This document shows positions 18,006-25,983 of a DNA stretch of 64,000 bases, in pieces. Source of the stretch: Streptomyces sp. NBC_01471 (lineage in GTDB: Bacteria > Actinomycetota > Actinomycetes > Streptomycetales > Streptomycetaceae). Position 1 is the first letter of the stretch; each line of letters starts with the position of its first letter. A program made the position numbers and the translations under genes. Below the pieces are notes generated by a model. The model did not search any database, was not told the DNA's origin, and saw only the letters and a list, made by a program, of their open reading frames with translations. The DNA lies in the NCBI RefSeq assembly GCF_041438865.1, contig NZ_CP109450.1:7743501-7807500 (forward strand), given 5' to 3'.

Positions 18006-18487
18006 CCCCGCCGGAAGTACAGCAGCGGCCCGGCGCAGCCGTGCCGCTCCAGCGCGGTGACCCGGCCGAGCGCGATCAGATGGTCGCCGCCGGGGAAGGT
18101 GTCCGCGAGGTCGCACTCGATGGTGGCCAGCGCCCCGTCGAGCAGCGGTGCGCCGTTGGCGCCGGGACGCCAGGCCGCGTTCTGGAACTTCTCCTTTCCG
18201 GTCACCGCGAACTGCCTGCACAGCGGCTGCTGTTCGGCGGCCAGGATGTTCACCGCGAAGCGGCCCGCCTCGCGGATGTGCGGCCAGGTCGTCGAGGTGA
18301 GGGCCGGGCAGAAGCAGATCAGCGGCGGCTCCAGTGACACCGACGAGAAGGACTGGACGGCCATGCCCGTCGGGCGGCCGTCGGCCTGCATCGCGGTGAT
18401 GACCGCGACTCCGGTGCAGAAACTGCTGAGCACCTCCCGCATGGAGTCGTCGAATCCCGGGGTGGAGTGAGGGGTGAGGGTCGGCAT
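17933..18487 (-). CDS. Flavin reductase family protein
   Basis: A 184-residue flavin reductase-like FMN-binding protein (MREVLSSFCTGVAVITA, GMAVQSFSSVSLEPPLICF, GRFAVNILA are family segments). Proteins of this type reduce FMN or FAD with NAD(P)H for two-component monooxygenases. The last about 24 codons overlap the PadR gene on the other strand and are Ser/Arg-rich, beyond the normal domain end, so the tail is a product of the overlap. ATG at 18487 has GGAGG. The nearest obvious partner is the LLM enzyme at 16113-17240. Confidence 0.83.
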   Translation of the reverse strand: MPTLTPHSTPGFDDSMREVLSSFCTGVAVITAMQADGRPTGMAVQSFSSVSLEPPLICFCPALTSTTWPHIREAGRFAVNILAAEQQPLCRQFAVTGKEKFQNAAWRPGANGAPLLDGALATIECDLADTFPGGDHLIALGRVTALERHGCAGPLLYFRRGYGRLRSSSSRSASIESARSRSDA

Positions 18488-18501
18488 GCTTGCCTCCAAT
18501 G

Positions 18502-18531
18502 TTCCTACTAGGTATATGCCTAACCGAAACA
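18502..18531. promoter_or_regulatory. PadR-linked repeat element, copy 2
   Basis: Second copy of the 30-bp element, here TTCCTACTAGGTATATGCCT followed by AACCGAAACA. It starts four bases upstream of the flavin reductase SD, as copy 1 does for the LLM gene, and faces the acyl-CoA synthetase on the other side. TAGG-N6-CCTA and CCTA-N-TAGG inverted repeats overlap in it. Confidence 0.65.
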
Positions 18532-18596
18532 CGTGTGATTGGATACCGGCCACGCTCGCACGTCAAGTAGGGAGGGTCATCATCAGCGCACACCAG

Positions 18597-20273
18597 GTGC
18601 CACCACCCACCACCCTCGCGCAGCTCACCGACTTCGCGGCCCGCGCGTACGCGGGCCTCGACGCCCTCGCCGACGGAGAGGTCCGCTGGAGTTTCGGACA
18701 GCTGAGTGACGCGGTCCACGCCGCGGCGCGCGCCGTCATCGCCCACGGCGTGGAGCCGGGCGACCGGGTGGCGCTATGGGCCTCCAACAGCCGCGAATGG
18801 ATCGCGGCCGCTCTCGGCGCGCTCTCCGCCGGGGCTGTGCTCGTTCCCCTCAACACCCGCTACAAAGCAGCCGAGGCCGCCGACATCATCCGCCGCAGCG
18901 GAGCCCGCACCCTGCTCACCGAACGCGGCTTCCTCGGCATCGACTACGTGGCCATGCTGAGCGAATCGGGGGAGGACACCGGCGCTCTCGCATCCGTCGT
19001 CGTACTCCGCGGCACGGCGACCGGGACGGCGGTGAGCTGGGACGACTGCCTCGCGCGCGGGCGGGACGTCTCCGAGGTCCGGCGGGCAGCCCGTGCCGCG
19101 GCCGTCGGACCCGACGACCTCGCCGACATCCTGTACACCTCCGGTACCACCGGCCGCCCCAAGGGCGTCATGAGCACCCACCGGCAGGTGCTCGCCGGAA
19201 TCGAGGCCTGGTCCCGGGCCGTCACGCTGCGCCCCGGTGACCGCTATCTCCTGGTCAACCCCTTCTTCCACACCTTCGGCTACAAGGCCGGCTTCGTCGC
19301 CTGCCTGCTGCGCGGCGTCGCGATGGTCCCCGAGGCGGTCTACGACGTGGACCGGGTACTGCGCCGGATCGCGGACGAGCGGATCAGTGTGCTCCTCGCC
19401 CCGCCGACCGTCTTCCACGGACTGGTCCGCCATCCGCACCTCGGTCGCCACGACCTCGCCGCGCTGCGCCTCGCGGGTACCGGGGCCGCCGTCGTGCCGG
19501 TCGCGCTCGTCGACGAGATCCGCGAACGGCTGGGCGCGCCGGGCGTGTTCACGGCCTACGGCCTCACCGAGTGCATGGGCGTCGTCGCGGTCTGCCCCGT
19601 CGACGCCGACGCGTGGAGCGTCTCGCACTCCGTGGGCCTGCCGCTGCCCGGGACCGAGATCCGCGTCGTCGGCCCCGGCGGCCGGGACGGCGAACCCCTG
19701 CCCCCGGGGAGCGCGGGGGAGATCGCCGTACGCGGCCCACAGGTCATGCTCGGATACCTGGACGACCCCGAGGCCACCGCCGGAATCCTGGACGGCGACG
19801 GCTGGCTCCACACCGGCGACATCGGCGTACTGGACGAACGCGGCTACCTCTCGATCACCGACCGGCTCAAGGACATGTACGTCGTAGGCGGCTTCAACGC
19901 CTACCCGGCCGAAGTCGAGAACGTCCTGCGCGGCCACGAACTCATCAGTGAGGCCGCGGTGGTCGGCGCCCCCGACGAACGGCTGGGCGAGGTCGGCGTC
20001 GCCTACCTCGTCACCGAGGACGGCCGGGGCCCCGACCCGGCCGAACTCACCGCCTGGACACGGGAGCGGCTCGCCAACTTCAAGGTCCCGCGCCGCTTCC
20101 ACGTCGTCGCGGAGCTGCCGCGCAACGCCAGCGGCAAGATCCTCAAGGCCGAACTGCGGCGCGCCGCCAAGGAGTACACCCCGCAGGACTTCCCGCAGGA
20201 CGGACCGAGGGACGTACCCGCCAGCGCGCGGCAAGGCGAACAGACCGCCCAGCCGGAAGGAGAGAGCCGATGA
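18597..20273 (+). CDS. Acyl-CoA synthetase (AMP-forming)
   Basis: An ANL-superfamily ligase of about 560 residues. The P-loop-like motif is YTSGTTGRPKG, A5 is YGLTE, A7 is GWLHTGDIG, and the catalytic Lys near the C-terminus is in NASGKILK. It activates a carboxylic acid to its CoA thioester through an acyl-AMP. Sequence and context (two acyl-CoA dehydrogenases coupled downstream) resemble FadD3 of actinobacterial steroid degraders, which acts on the HIP propionate; this is inference. The start is uncertain: GTG 18597 is given, but a perfect GGAGG (18571-18575) is followed at 18582 by ATC, and an in-frame ATG lies at 18516 inside the operator. Confidence 0.85.
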   Translation: MPPPTTLAQLTDFAARAYAGLDALADGEVRWSFGQLSDAVHAAARAVIAHGVEPGDRVALWASNSREWIAAALGALSAGAVLVPLNTRYKAAEAADIIRRSGARTLLTERGFLGIDYVAMLSESGEDTGALASVVVLRGTATGTAVSWDDCLARGRDVSEVRRAARAAAVGPDDLADILYTSGTTGRPKGVMSTHRQVLAGIEAWSRAVTLRPGDRYLLVNPFFHTFGYKAGFVACLLRGVAMVPEAVYDVDRVLRRIADERISVLLAPPTVFHGLVRHPHLGRHDLAALRLAGTGAAVVPVALVDEIRERLGAPGVFTAYGLTECMGVVAVCPVDADAWSVSHSVGLPLPGTEIRVVGPGGRDGEPLPPGSAGEIAVRGPQVMLGYLDDPEATAGILDGDGWLHTGDIGVLDERGYLSITDRLKDMYVVGGFNAYPAEVENVLRGHELISEAAVVGAPDERLGEVGVAYLVTEDGRGPDPAELTAWTRERLANFKVPRRFHVVAELPRNASGKILKAELRRAAKEYTPQDFPQDGPRDVPASARQGEQTAQPEGESR

Positions 20274-21343
20274 GATTCGGCGAGGAGCACCAGGAACTGC
20301 GCACGGCCGTACGGTCGTTGCTGGCCCGTCACGAAGGGGCCGCCGCCTGGGGGCCGCTCACCCGGCAGATCGGGGCGGCCGGTCTCGCGGTCCCGGAGGA
20401 GCACGGCGGAGCGGGATGCGGCCCCGTCGAGGTCCATGTGGTCATGGAGGAGCTCGGACGGGCGCTCGCCCCGGTCCCGTACCTGGGCTCCGCGGTCCTC
20501 GCCACCCAGGCGCTGCTGGCCGCGGGCGACACCGGGCTGCTGCCCGCGCTGGCGGAGGGCAGGACCACCGGGGCGCTCGCCTGGGCGGAGAACGGGTCGT
20601 GGCGCCCGGAAGCCGTACGGGCCCGTGCCGTGTGCGGTGCCGACGGCTGGCGGATCACCGGGGTCAAGGACCATGTCCTGGACGGGGCCGACGCCGATGT
20701 CCTGCTGGTCGCCGCCCGTACCGAGACCGGGCTCGCGCTGTTCCACGTCCCGTCGGGGGCCGCCGGTGTCGAGCGCGAGGCGCACACCACGATGGACCTG
20801 ACCAGACCGCAGGCGACGCTGCGGTTCGACGGGACAGAGGCCCGGGCCGTCGGTGCGGACGGCGACCGGGTCCTCGCACACGTACGGGACCTGGCCTGTA
20901 CGGCTCTCGCCGCGGAACAGGTCGGCGCGGCGGAGCGCTGCCTCGAACTCACCGTCGCCCATGTGCGGGACCGGGTGCAGTTCGGCCGGCCGGTCGGTTC
21001 GTTCCAGGCCGTGAAGCACCGGCTCGCCGATGCCTTCGTGCGCGTCGAGTCCGCCCGTTCCGCCGCCCTCGGCGCCTCGTGGGCGGCGGCCGACGGCTCA
21101 CCGGACCTGTCGAGGTACGCGGCCGTCGCCAAGTCCGCCTGCTCCGAGGCGTTCTCGGCGGTGGCCGGGGACATGATCCAGCTGCACGGCGGGATCGGCA
21201 TCACGTGGGAGCACGACGCCCACCGCTACTTCAAGCGGGCGCACGGCTCGGCCCAGCTCTTCGGTTCACCGGCCGGGCACCGCGACCGGATCGCCGAGGT
21301 ACTCGTCGGACCACGCGGGGCCGGCGCCGAGCGCCCTGCCTGA
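20270..21343 (+). CDS. Acyl-CoA dehydrogenase, probable accessory subunit
   Basis: A 357-residue acyl-CoA dehydrogenase. The N-terminal helical domain is shortened, the middle beta domain (residues about 110-195) lacks a clear FAD-stacking signature, and the C-terminal domain holds QLHGGIGITWEHDAHRYFKRA. The ATG overlaps the synthetase stop (ATGA). Steroid-degrading actinobacteria often encode two dissimilar dehydrogenases that form one alpha2beta2 enzyme with half the usual FAD sites; this gene and the one at 21436 fit that layout. The exact substrate is unknown, though a steroid side-chain or C/D-ring CoA ester is likely in context. Confidence 0.85.
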   Translation: MRFGEEHQELRTAVRSLLARHEGAAAWGPLTRQIGAAGLAVPEEHGGAGCGPVEVHVVMEELGRALAPVPYLGSAVLATQALLAAGDTGLLPALAEGRTTGALAWAENGSWRPEAVRARAVCGADGWRITGVKDHVLDGADADVLLVAARTETGLALFHVPSGAAGVEREAHTTMDLTRPQATLRFDGTEARAVGADGDRVLAHVRDLACTALAAEQVGAAERCLELTVAHVRDRVQFGRPVGSFQAVKHRLADAFVRVESARSAALGASWAAADGSPDLSRYAAVAKSACSEAFSAVAGDMIQLHGGIGITWEHDAHRYFKRAHGSAQLFGSPAGHRDRIAEVLVGPRGAGAERPA

Positions 21344-21435
21344 CCCCGGCCGGCCGGCCCGCCCGGGAGCGGGCGCGGCACCGGCCGGTGGCCGGCCCTC
21401 TTCTCCCCAGCGATCGTTTGGCAGGTGTAGGTGTC

Positions 21436-22602
21436 ATGAGCAGTACCGAGAAGTTCCGCTCCGAGTTCCGTACGTGGCTGCGGTCCGGGCTCACCGGAGA
21501 GTTCGCCGCGCTCAAGGGCCGCGGCGGGCCCGGCCGGGAGCACGAGGCCTTCGCCGAACGGCTCGCCTGGGAACGGCACATGGCCGCCGCGGGCTGGACC
21601 TGCATCGGCTGGCCGCAGGAGTACGGCGGCCGCGGCGCCACCCTGGAGGAGCAGGTCGCCTTCCACGAGGAGTACGCGCTCGCCGACGCCCCGGCCCGGG
21701 TGGGTCACATCGGCGAACAGCTCCTCGGTCCCACCCTCATCGCCTTCGGCACGGACGGCCAGCGGGACCGCTTCCTCCCGGGGATCAGGTCCGTGGAGGA
21801 GCTGTGGTGCCAGGGGTACAGCGAGCCCGACGCGGGTTCCGACCTGGCCAACGTCCGTACCCGCGCCGAGCGGGACGCCGACGGATGGTCGGTCACCGGA
21901 CAGAAGATCTGGACGTCGCTGGCCCATGAGTCCCAGTGGTGCTTCCTGGTCGCCCGCACCGGGCCGGGCACGCACCGGCACGAGGGCCTCTCCTACCTGC
22001 TCGTGCCCATGGACCAGCCGGGCGTTGAGGTACGGCCCATCACCCAGCTGACCGGTACCAGCGAATTCAACGAGGTCTTCTTCGACGCGGCCCGTACCGG
22101 CGCGGACAACGTCGTCGGCGAACCCGGCGACGGCTGGAGGGTGGCCATGGCCACCCTCGGCTTCGAGCGCGGTGTCTCCACCCTCGGCCAGCAGGTCGGG
22201 TTCCGGCGCGAGCTGGAGGAGCTGATCGCCCTGGCGCGCCGCAACGGCGCCGCCGGGGACCCGCTCATCCGCGACCGGCTGGCCCGGGCCTGGACCGGAC
22301 TGGAGATCATCCGCTTCAACGCGCTGCGGATGCTCGACGGCGCGGCCGCCGGGGCTCCCGGGCCCGAGGCCTCCATCAGCAAGATCTACTGGGCGACCTG
22401 GCACCGGGAGCTCGGCGAACTGGCGATGGACGTCTGCGGCGCGGACGGCATGCTGGCGGACGGCGCACCGTACGATCTCGGCGACTGGCAGCGGCTGTTC
22501 CTCTTCTCCCGCGCCGACACCATCTACGCCGGTTCGAACGAGATCCAGCGCAACATCATCGCGGAGCGGGTCCTCGGCCTGCCGAAGGAAGCCCGGGCCT
22601 GA
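21436..22602 (+). CDS. Acyl-CoA dehydrogenase, probable catalytic subunit
   Basis: A 388-residue full-length acyl-CoA dehydrogenase. The substrate-FAD region reads CQGYSEPDAGSDLANVRTRA, followed by GQKIWTSLAHESQWCFLVAR, and the C-terminus has the FAD-contact motif AGSNEIQRNIIAERVLGLP. It oxidises the alpha-beta bond of an acyl-CoA and passes electrons to ETF. It lies 92 bases after the first dehydrogenase gene, in a gap rich in GGCCGG hairpins, so the pair may be one operon with a processing or attenuation point. Confidence 0.88.
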   Translation: MSSTEKFRSEFRTWLRSGLTGEFAALKGRGGPGREHEAFAERLAWERHMAAAGWTCIGWPQEYGGRGATLEEQVAFHEEYALADAPARVGHIGEQLLGPTLIAFGTDGQRDRFLPGIRSVEELWCQGYSEPDAGSDLANVRTRAERDADGWSVTGQKIWTSLAHESQWCFLVARTGPGTHRHEGLSYLLVPMDQPGVEVRPITQLTGTSEFNEVFFDAARTGADNVVGEPGDGWRVAMATLGFERGVSTLGQQVGFRRELEELIALARRNGAAGDPLIRDRLARAWTGLEIIRFNALRMLDGAAAGAPGPEASISKIYWATWHRELGELAMDVCGADGMLADGAPYDLGDWQRLFLFSRADTIYAGSNEIQRNIIAERVLGLPKEARA

Positions 22603-22637
22603 CCGCGCTGGGGTGCCGGGCGCCGACGGGCAGCCGG

Positions 22638-23633
22638 TCATGTCAGCAGGCTCGTGCGGAGCCTGCGCAGCGTCCCGGCATCCAGGCCGAGCCCCTTCGA
22701 GAGGTAGGCGTCGAAACTGCCGTACCGCCGGTCGGCCTCGGTGAGCGCGGCGCCGAGATAGTCCTTGCGGACCTCCTGCAACGGGACGATCAGCTGCGGG
22801 TCCCGCATGATCCCCGACTTCTTCAGACCGTCGCGGGTTTTGAGGTCGGCGCTCCTGCGGATGTCGTCGGAGAGCAGGTAGTCCGCCTCGGCCGTGGCGG
22901 CCGGCACTCCCAGCGCGCGCAGCAGGACGTAACTCATCCAGCCGGTACGGTCCTTGCCCGAGGTGCAGTGGAAGAGCAGCGGCAACCCCTTGCCGTCGGC
23001 GAGGGTGTCCAGGACCCGGGCGAACTGGCGGCGGGCCCCGGCCTCGGTGACGAACGTGCGGTAGATCCGCCGCATCGTCTCCGCGCCCTTCCCGCCGCCC
23101 AGCGCCTTCTGCTGCTCGGCGGGGTCACGGCTGCCGATGGCCGCCGTCGTCCGTTCGTACAGCCCGGTGTCGTCGATCGGCAGCGGGACGGCGGACGCGC
23201 CCTTCGGGAGCCGGTCGGCGCCGTCGGTCCTCACTTCGACGGGAAGCCGGAAGTCGACCACCGACCTGAGTCCGAGCTTCGATGCCACGGTGAGGTCCGC
23301 CGGGGTGAGCTTGCCGAGTGCGTCACCGCGGAACACGACTCCGTAGCGCAGCTGTTTGCCGTCGCTGGTCCGGTATCCGCCCAGGTCACGGACGTTGACC
23401 GCACCCTTGAGCGCGATGTGCCGGGCGTCGGGCGCCGTCGGCCGCGAGCCGGCGGCTTTCGTGGTGTCCGGATGCGCGCTGTGCGACGGGTGGGACGTAT
23501 GCGACGGGTGGGAACACCCGGTGAGCACCAGGGCCGTGCCGAGCGCGGCGGTCAGGACGCGGGCCATGGCGGTGCGGGCCACGGTGGTGCGGGCCGCGGC
23601 CCGGTTTCGGTTCGGGTTTCGGGTACGGAGCAT
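22638..23633 (-). CDS. Tyrosine-protein phosphatase, lipoprotein
   Basis: A 331-residue exported phosphatase. The N-terminus has a signal with lipobox LVLTGC, so it is probably a lipid-anchored protein outside the membrane. A His/Ser-rich linker follows. The phosphatase domain starts NVRDLGGYRT and carries the P-loop HCTSGKDRTGW, typical of the tyrosine phosphatase family PF13350 and of enzymes also active on phosphoinositides. The start at 23633 has GGGAG upstream. It converges with the dehydrogenase operon (35 bases between stops). No partner gene. Confidence 0.87.
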   Translation of the reverse strand: MLRTRNPNRNRAAARTTVARTAMARVLTAALGTALVLTGCSHPSHTSHPSHSAHPDTTKAAGSRPTAPDARHIALKGAVNVRDLGGYRTSDGKQLRYGVVFRGDALGKLTPADLTVASKLGLRSVVDFRLPVEVRTDGADRLPKGASAVPLPIDDTGLYERTTAAIGSRDPAEQQKALGGGKGAETMRRIYRTFVTEAGARRQFARVLDTLADGKGLPLLFHCTSGKDRTGWMSYVLLRALGVPAATAEADYLLSDDIRRSADLKTRDGLKKSGIMRDPQLIVPLQEVRKDYLGAALTEADRRYGSFDAYLSKGLGLDAGTLRRLRTSLLT

Positions 23634-24271
23634 CGGAACAACTCCCAGGGGGCGGTGGCAGGGTGACGTGCGGGGGATCCGGCCGGGGACCGGGGCGGTG
23701 CGGGCAGTGCGGCCGGCCGTCCCGCTGTGGGCAGCGGCCCCCGGAGCGGCGCGGGATGCTCCCTGGCGCCGGCGGTCGGGGGCCCCACCCGGCGAGCGGT
23801 GGAATCCGGCTCGGGCAGCGGTGACCGGCGTCCACCCGGTACGGGGTGGACAGGCGTCGTCGCTGCTCCGCCCGGTGCGGCGGACGGATGCTGGACGGGA
23901 AGGTAGCAGCGGATCCGCTCCCCGGGGAGGTGCCGCCGGCGGGGTTGTCGCGCGGCCCGGCCCGGGACCTGAGCCGGCCGGGCCGTCACAAGCTCCCGCA
24001 CAGCCGTCACACGCGCCCCGCCTGCGGGAACACCAGCGCCCCCGGCTGCTGGGGCCGCCGCGCGAAACCGACCGGCCTGCGCGGGTTTCCCACTGAGCGG
24101 GAGCAGCCGCTCGGCCGCGCCGGGGACCGCGGCCTAGCCTCGGCACACAGTCCCACCACCGGTTTCGCACTGCCTCGTAGGCCCGGCACCACTTCGTGGG
24201 CCGGCGCCCTCTCAGCCCCACTTCTCAGTCCCACCACCCGTCAGCCCCACCCTTTTCGCGGAGGACCGCCC
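23634..24271. other. Intergenic control region before the steroid cluster
   Basis: 638 bases between the divergent phosphatase and hsaE genes. No credible gene is seen; frames are Arg/Pro/Ala-rich. It holds the 17-bp palindrome at 24087-24103, and downstream of that C-rich sequence leading to a GGAGG SD at 24260-24264. The transcription start of the hsaE operon is expected between the palindrome and hsaE. Confidence 0.6.
24087..24103. promoter_or_regulatory. Candidate IclR operator, copy A (hsaE-kshB operon)
   Basis: TTCCCACTGAGCGGGAG differs at only three positions from the perfect palindrome at 30386-30402 near the IclR gene. Shared consensus TTCCCRCTSAGCGGGAR. Its location in front of the first half of the steroid cluster suggests one regulator for both halves. 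Confidence 0.6.
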
Positions 24272-25054
24272 ATGCTCACGGCCAGTGAACGGCAGACCGC
24301 AGCGGACGCGCTCGGCGCGGCCGAGCGCGACCGGCGGCCCATCGCCCCGCTGACCGAGCTGTTCCCGGGAATCGGTACGGAGGACGCGTACGAGATCCAG
24401 CTGCTCGGCATCGGCCGCAGGGTCGCCGCCGGGGCATCCGTGCACGGCCACAAGGTCGGGCTGTCCTCGCCCGTCATGCAGCGCATGATGGGCGTCGACG
24501 AGCCCGACTACGGCCACCTCATGGACGACATGCGGTTGCCGGCCGGCCGGCCGGTCGCCGTCGGCCGGTACTGCGCGCCGCGTATCGAGGTCGAGGTCGG
24601 CTTCGTGCTGGGCGACGACCTGCCGGGCGAGGGCTGCACCACGGCGGACGTACTCGCCGCCACCGAACGCGTCGTCCCCGCCATCGAGCTGATCGACAGC
24701 CGGATCGCCGACTGGCGCATCGCCATCGCCGACACCGTCGCCGACAACGCCTCGTCCGCCGGATACGTCACCGGCGACGGCCGCGACCCGCGCGAACTGG
24801 ACCTCAAGGCCATCGACGCCGTGCTGCGCCGCGGCTCCGAGCAGATCGCCGCGGGCCGCAGCGACGCCGTACTCGGCGACCCCGCGGCCTCCGTGGCCTG
24901 GCTGGCCCGCACCGTGGCGCGCTTCGGCGTCCCGCTGAAGAAGGGCCATCTGGTGCTGCCCGGGTCGTGCACCAGGGCTGTCGACGTCGAGGCGGGCCAG
25001 ACCTACACCGCCGATTTCACCGGGCTCGGCCCGGTCTCGCTCTCCTTCATCTGA
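24272..25054 (+). CDS. hsaE: 2-hydroxypenta/hexadienoate hydratase
   Basis: A 260-residue member of the fumarylacetoacetase-like hydratase family (2-keto-4-pentenoate hydratase, MhpD/BphH). Family segments: GHKVGLSSPVMQRMMGVDEP, the metal-binding E-x-E in RIEVEVGF, and the closing KKGHLVLPGSC. It adds water to the 2-hydroxydienoate released by HsaD, giving a 4-hydroxy-2-oxo acid. GGAGG precedes the ATG. It is first of six genes ordered hydratase, dehydrogenase, aldolase, as in hsaE-hsaG-hsaF of Mycobacterium tuberculosis. In isolation it could equally be an aromatic meta-pathway hydratase; the Ksh and Hsa neighbours favour the steroid role. Confidence 0.86.
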   Translation: MLTASERQTAADALGAAERDRRPIAPLTELFPGIGTEDAYEIQLLGIGRRVAAGASVHGHKVGLSSPVMQRMMGVDEPDYGHLMDDMRLPAGRPVAVGRYCAPRIEVEVGFVLGDDLPGEGCTTADVLAATERVVPAIELIDSRIADWRIAIADTVADNASSAGYVTGDGRDPRELDLKAIDAVLRRGSEQIAAGRSDAVLGDPAASVAWLARTVARFGVPLKKGHLVLPGSCTRAVDVEAGQTYTADFTGLGPVSLSFI

Positions 25055-25061
25055 GGTGATG

Positions 25062-25973
25062 ATGACCAACAGGACCAAGGCGACCGCCGCCATCGTCGGC
25101 TCCGGCAACATCGGGACCGACCTGCTCCACAAGCTGTTGCGGTCCCCGTACATCGAACCCCGCTGGATGATCGGCGTCGATCCGGCCAGCGAAGGGCTCG
25201 CCCGGGCCCGCGCGGCAGGGATCGAGGCCAGCCCCGACGGAGTCGGACCGCTCCTCGACGGCGACGAGCGCCCGGACCTCGTCTTCGAGGCGACCTCCGC
25301 CGCCGTGCACCGGGCCAACGCCCCCCGCTACGCCGAACTCGGCATCCGCGCCATCGACCTCACCCCGGCAGCGGTCGGCCCCGCCGTCGTACCGCCCGCG
25401 AACCTGCGCGCCCATCTCGACCAGCCGAACGTCAACATGATCACGTGCGGCGGCCAGGCCACGATCCCCATGGTCTACGCCGTCTCGCGGATCGTCCCCG
25501 TCCGGTACGCGGAGATCGTGGCGTCCGTCTCCTCGGTGTCGGCAGGGCCGGGAACCCGGGCCAACATCGACGAGTTCACCCGGACCACCGCCCGCGGCAT
25601 CGAGGACATCGGCGGCGCGGAGCGCGGCAAGGCCATCATCATCCTGAACCCCGCCGACCCGCCCGTGATCATGCGGGACACCGTGTTCTGCGCCATTCCC
25701 GAGGACGCCGACCGCGATGCCATCGCCCTCTCCGTCAAGCAGGTCGCCGAGGACGTCGCCTCGTACGTGCCGGGCTACCGGCTGCGCTCCGAGCCGCAGT
25801 TCGACGACCCCACCCCGGAGAGCGGCGGCATGGCCCGCGTCGCGGTCTTCCTGGAAGTGGAGGGTGCGGGCGACTACCTCCCGCCGTACGCCGGAAACCT
25901 CGACATCATGACCGCCGCCGCCACCAAGGTCGGCGAGGAGTTCGCCAAGGCGCTCCTCGCGCCCGGCCGCTGA
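25062..25973 (+). CDS. hsaG: Acetaldehyde/propionaldehyde dehydrogenase (acylating)
   Basis: A 303-residue acylating aldehyde dehydrogenase. N-terminal NAD-binding GSGNIGTDL, catalytic Cys in NMITCGGQATIPM, and the C-terminal region typical of the DmpF/BphJ family. It converts the aldehyde released by the aldolase into acetyl- or propionyl-CoA with NAD and CoA, normally in a channelling complex with that aldolase. The start is one of GTG 25056, ATG 25059 or ATG 25062; the last has the best spacing to GAGG. Seven bases after hsaE, ten before hsaF. Confidence 0.9.
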   Translation: MTNRTKATAAIVGSGNIGTDLLHKLLRSPYIEPRWMIGVDPASEGLARARAAGIEASPDGVGPLLDGDERPDLVFEATSAAVHRANAPRYAELGIRAIDLTPAAVGPAVVPPANLRAHLDQPNVNMITCGGQATIPMVYAVSRIVPVRYAEIVASVSSVSAGPGTRANIDEFTRTTARGIEDIGGAERGKAIIILNPADPPVIMRDTVFCAIPEDADRDAIALSVKQVAEDVASYVPGYRLRSEPQFDDPTPESGGMARVAVFLEVEGAGDYLPPYAGNLDIMTAAATKVGEEFAKALLAPGR

Positions 25974-25983
25974 GGAGTACCAG

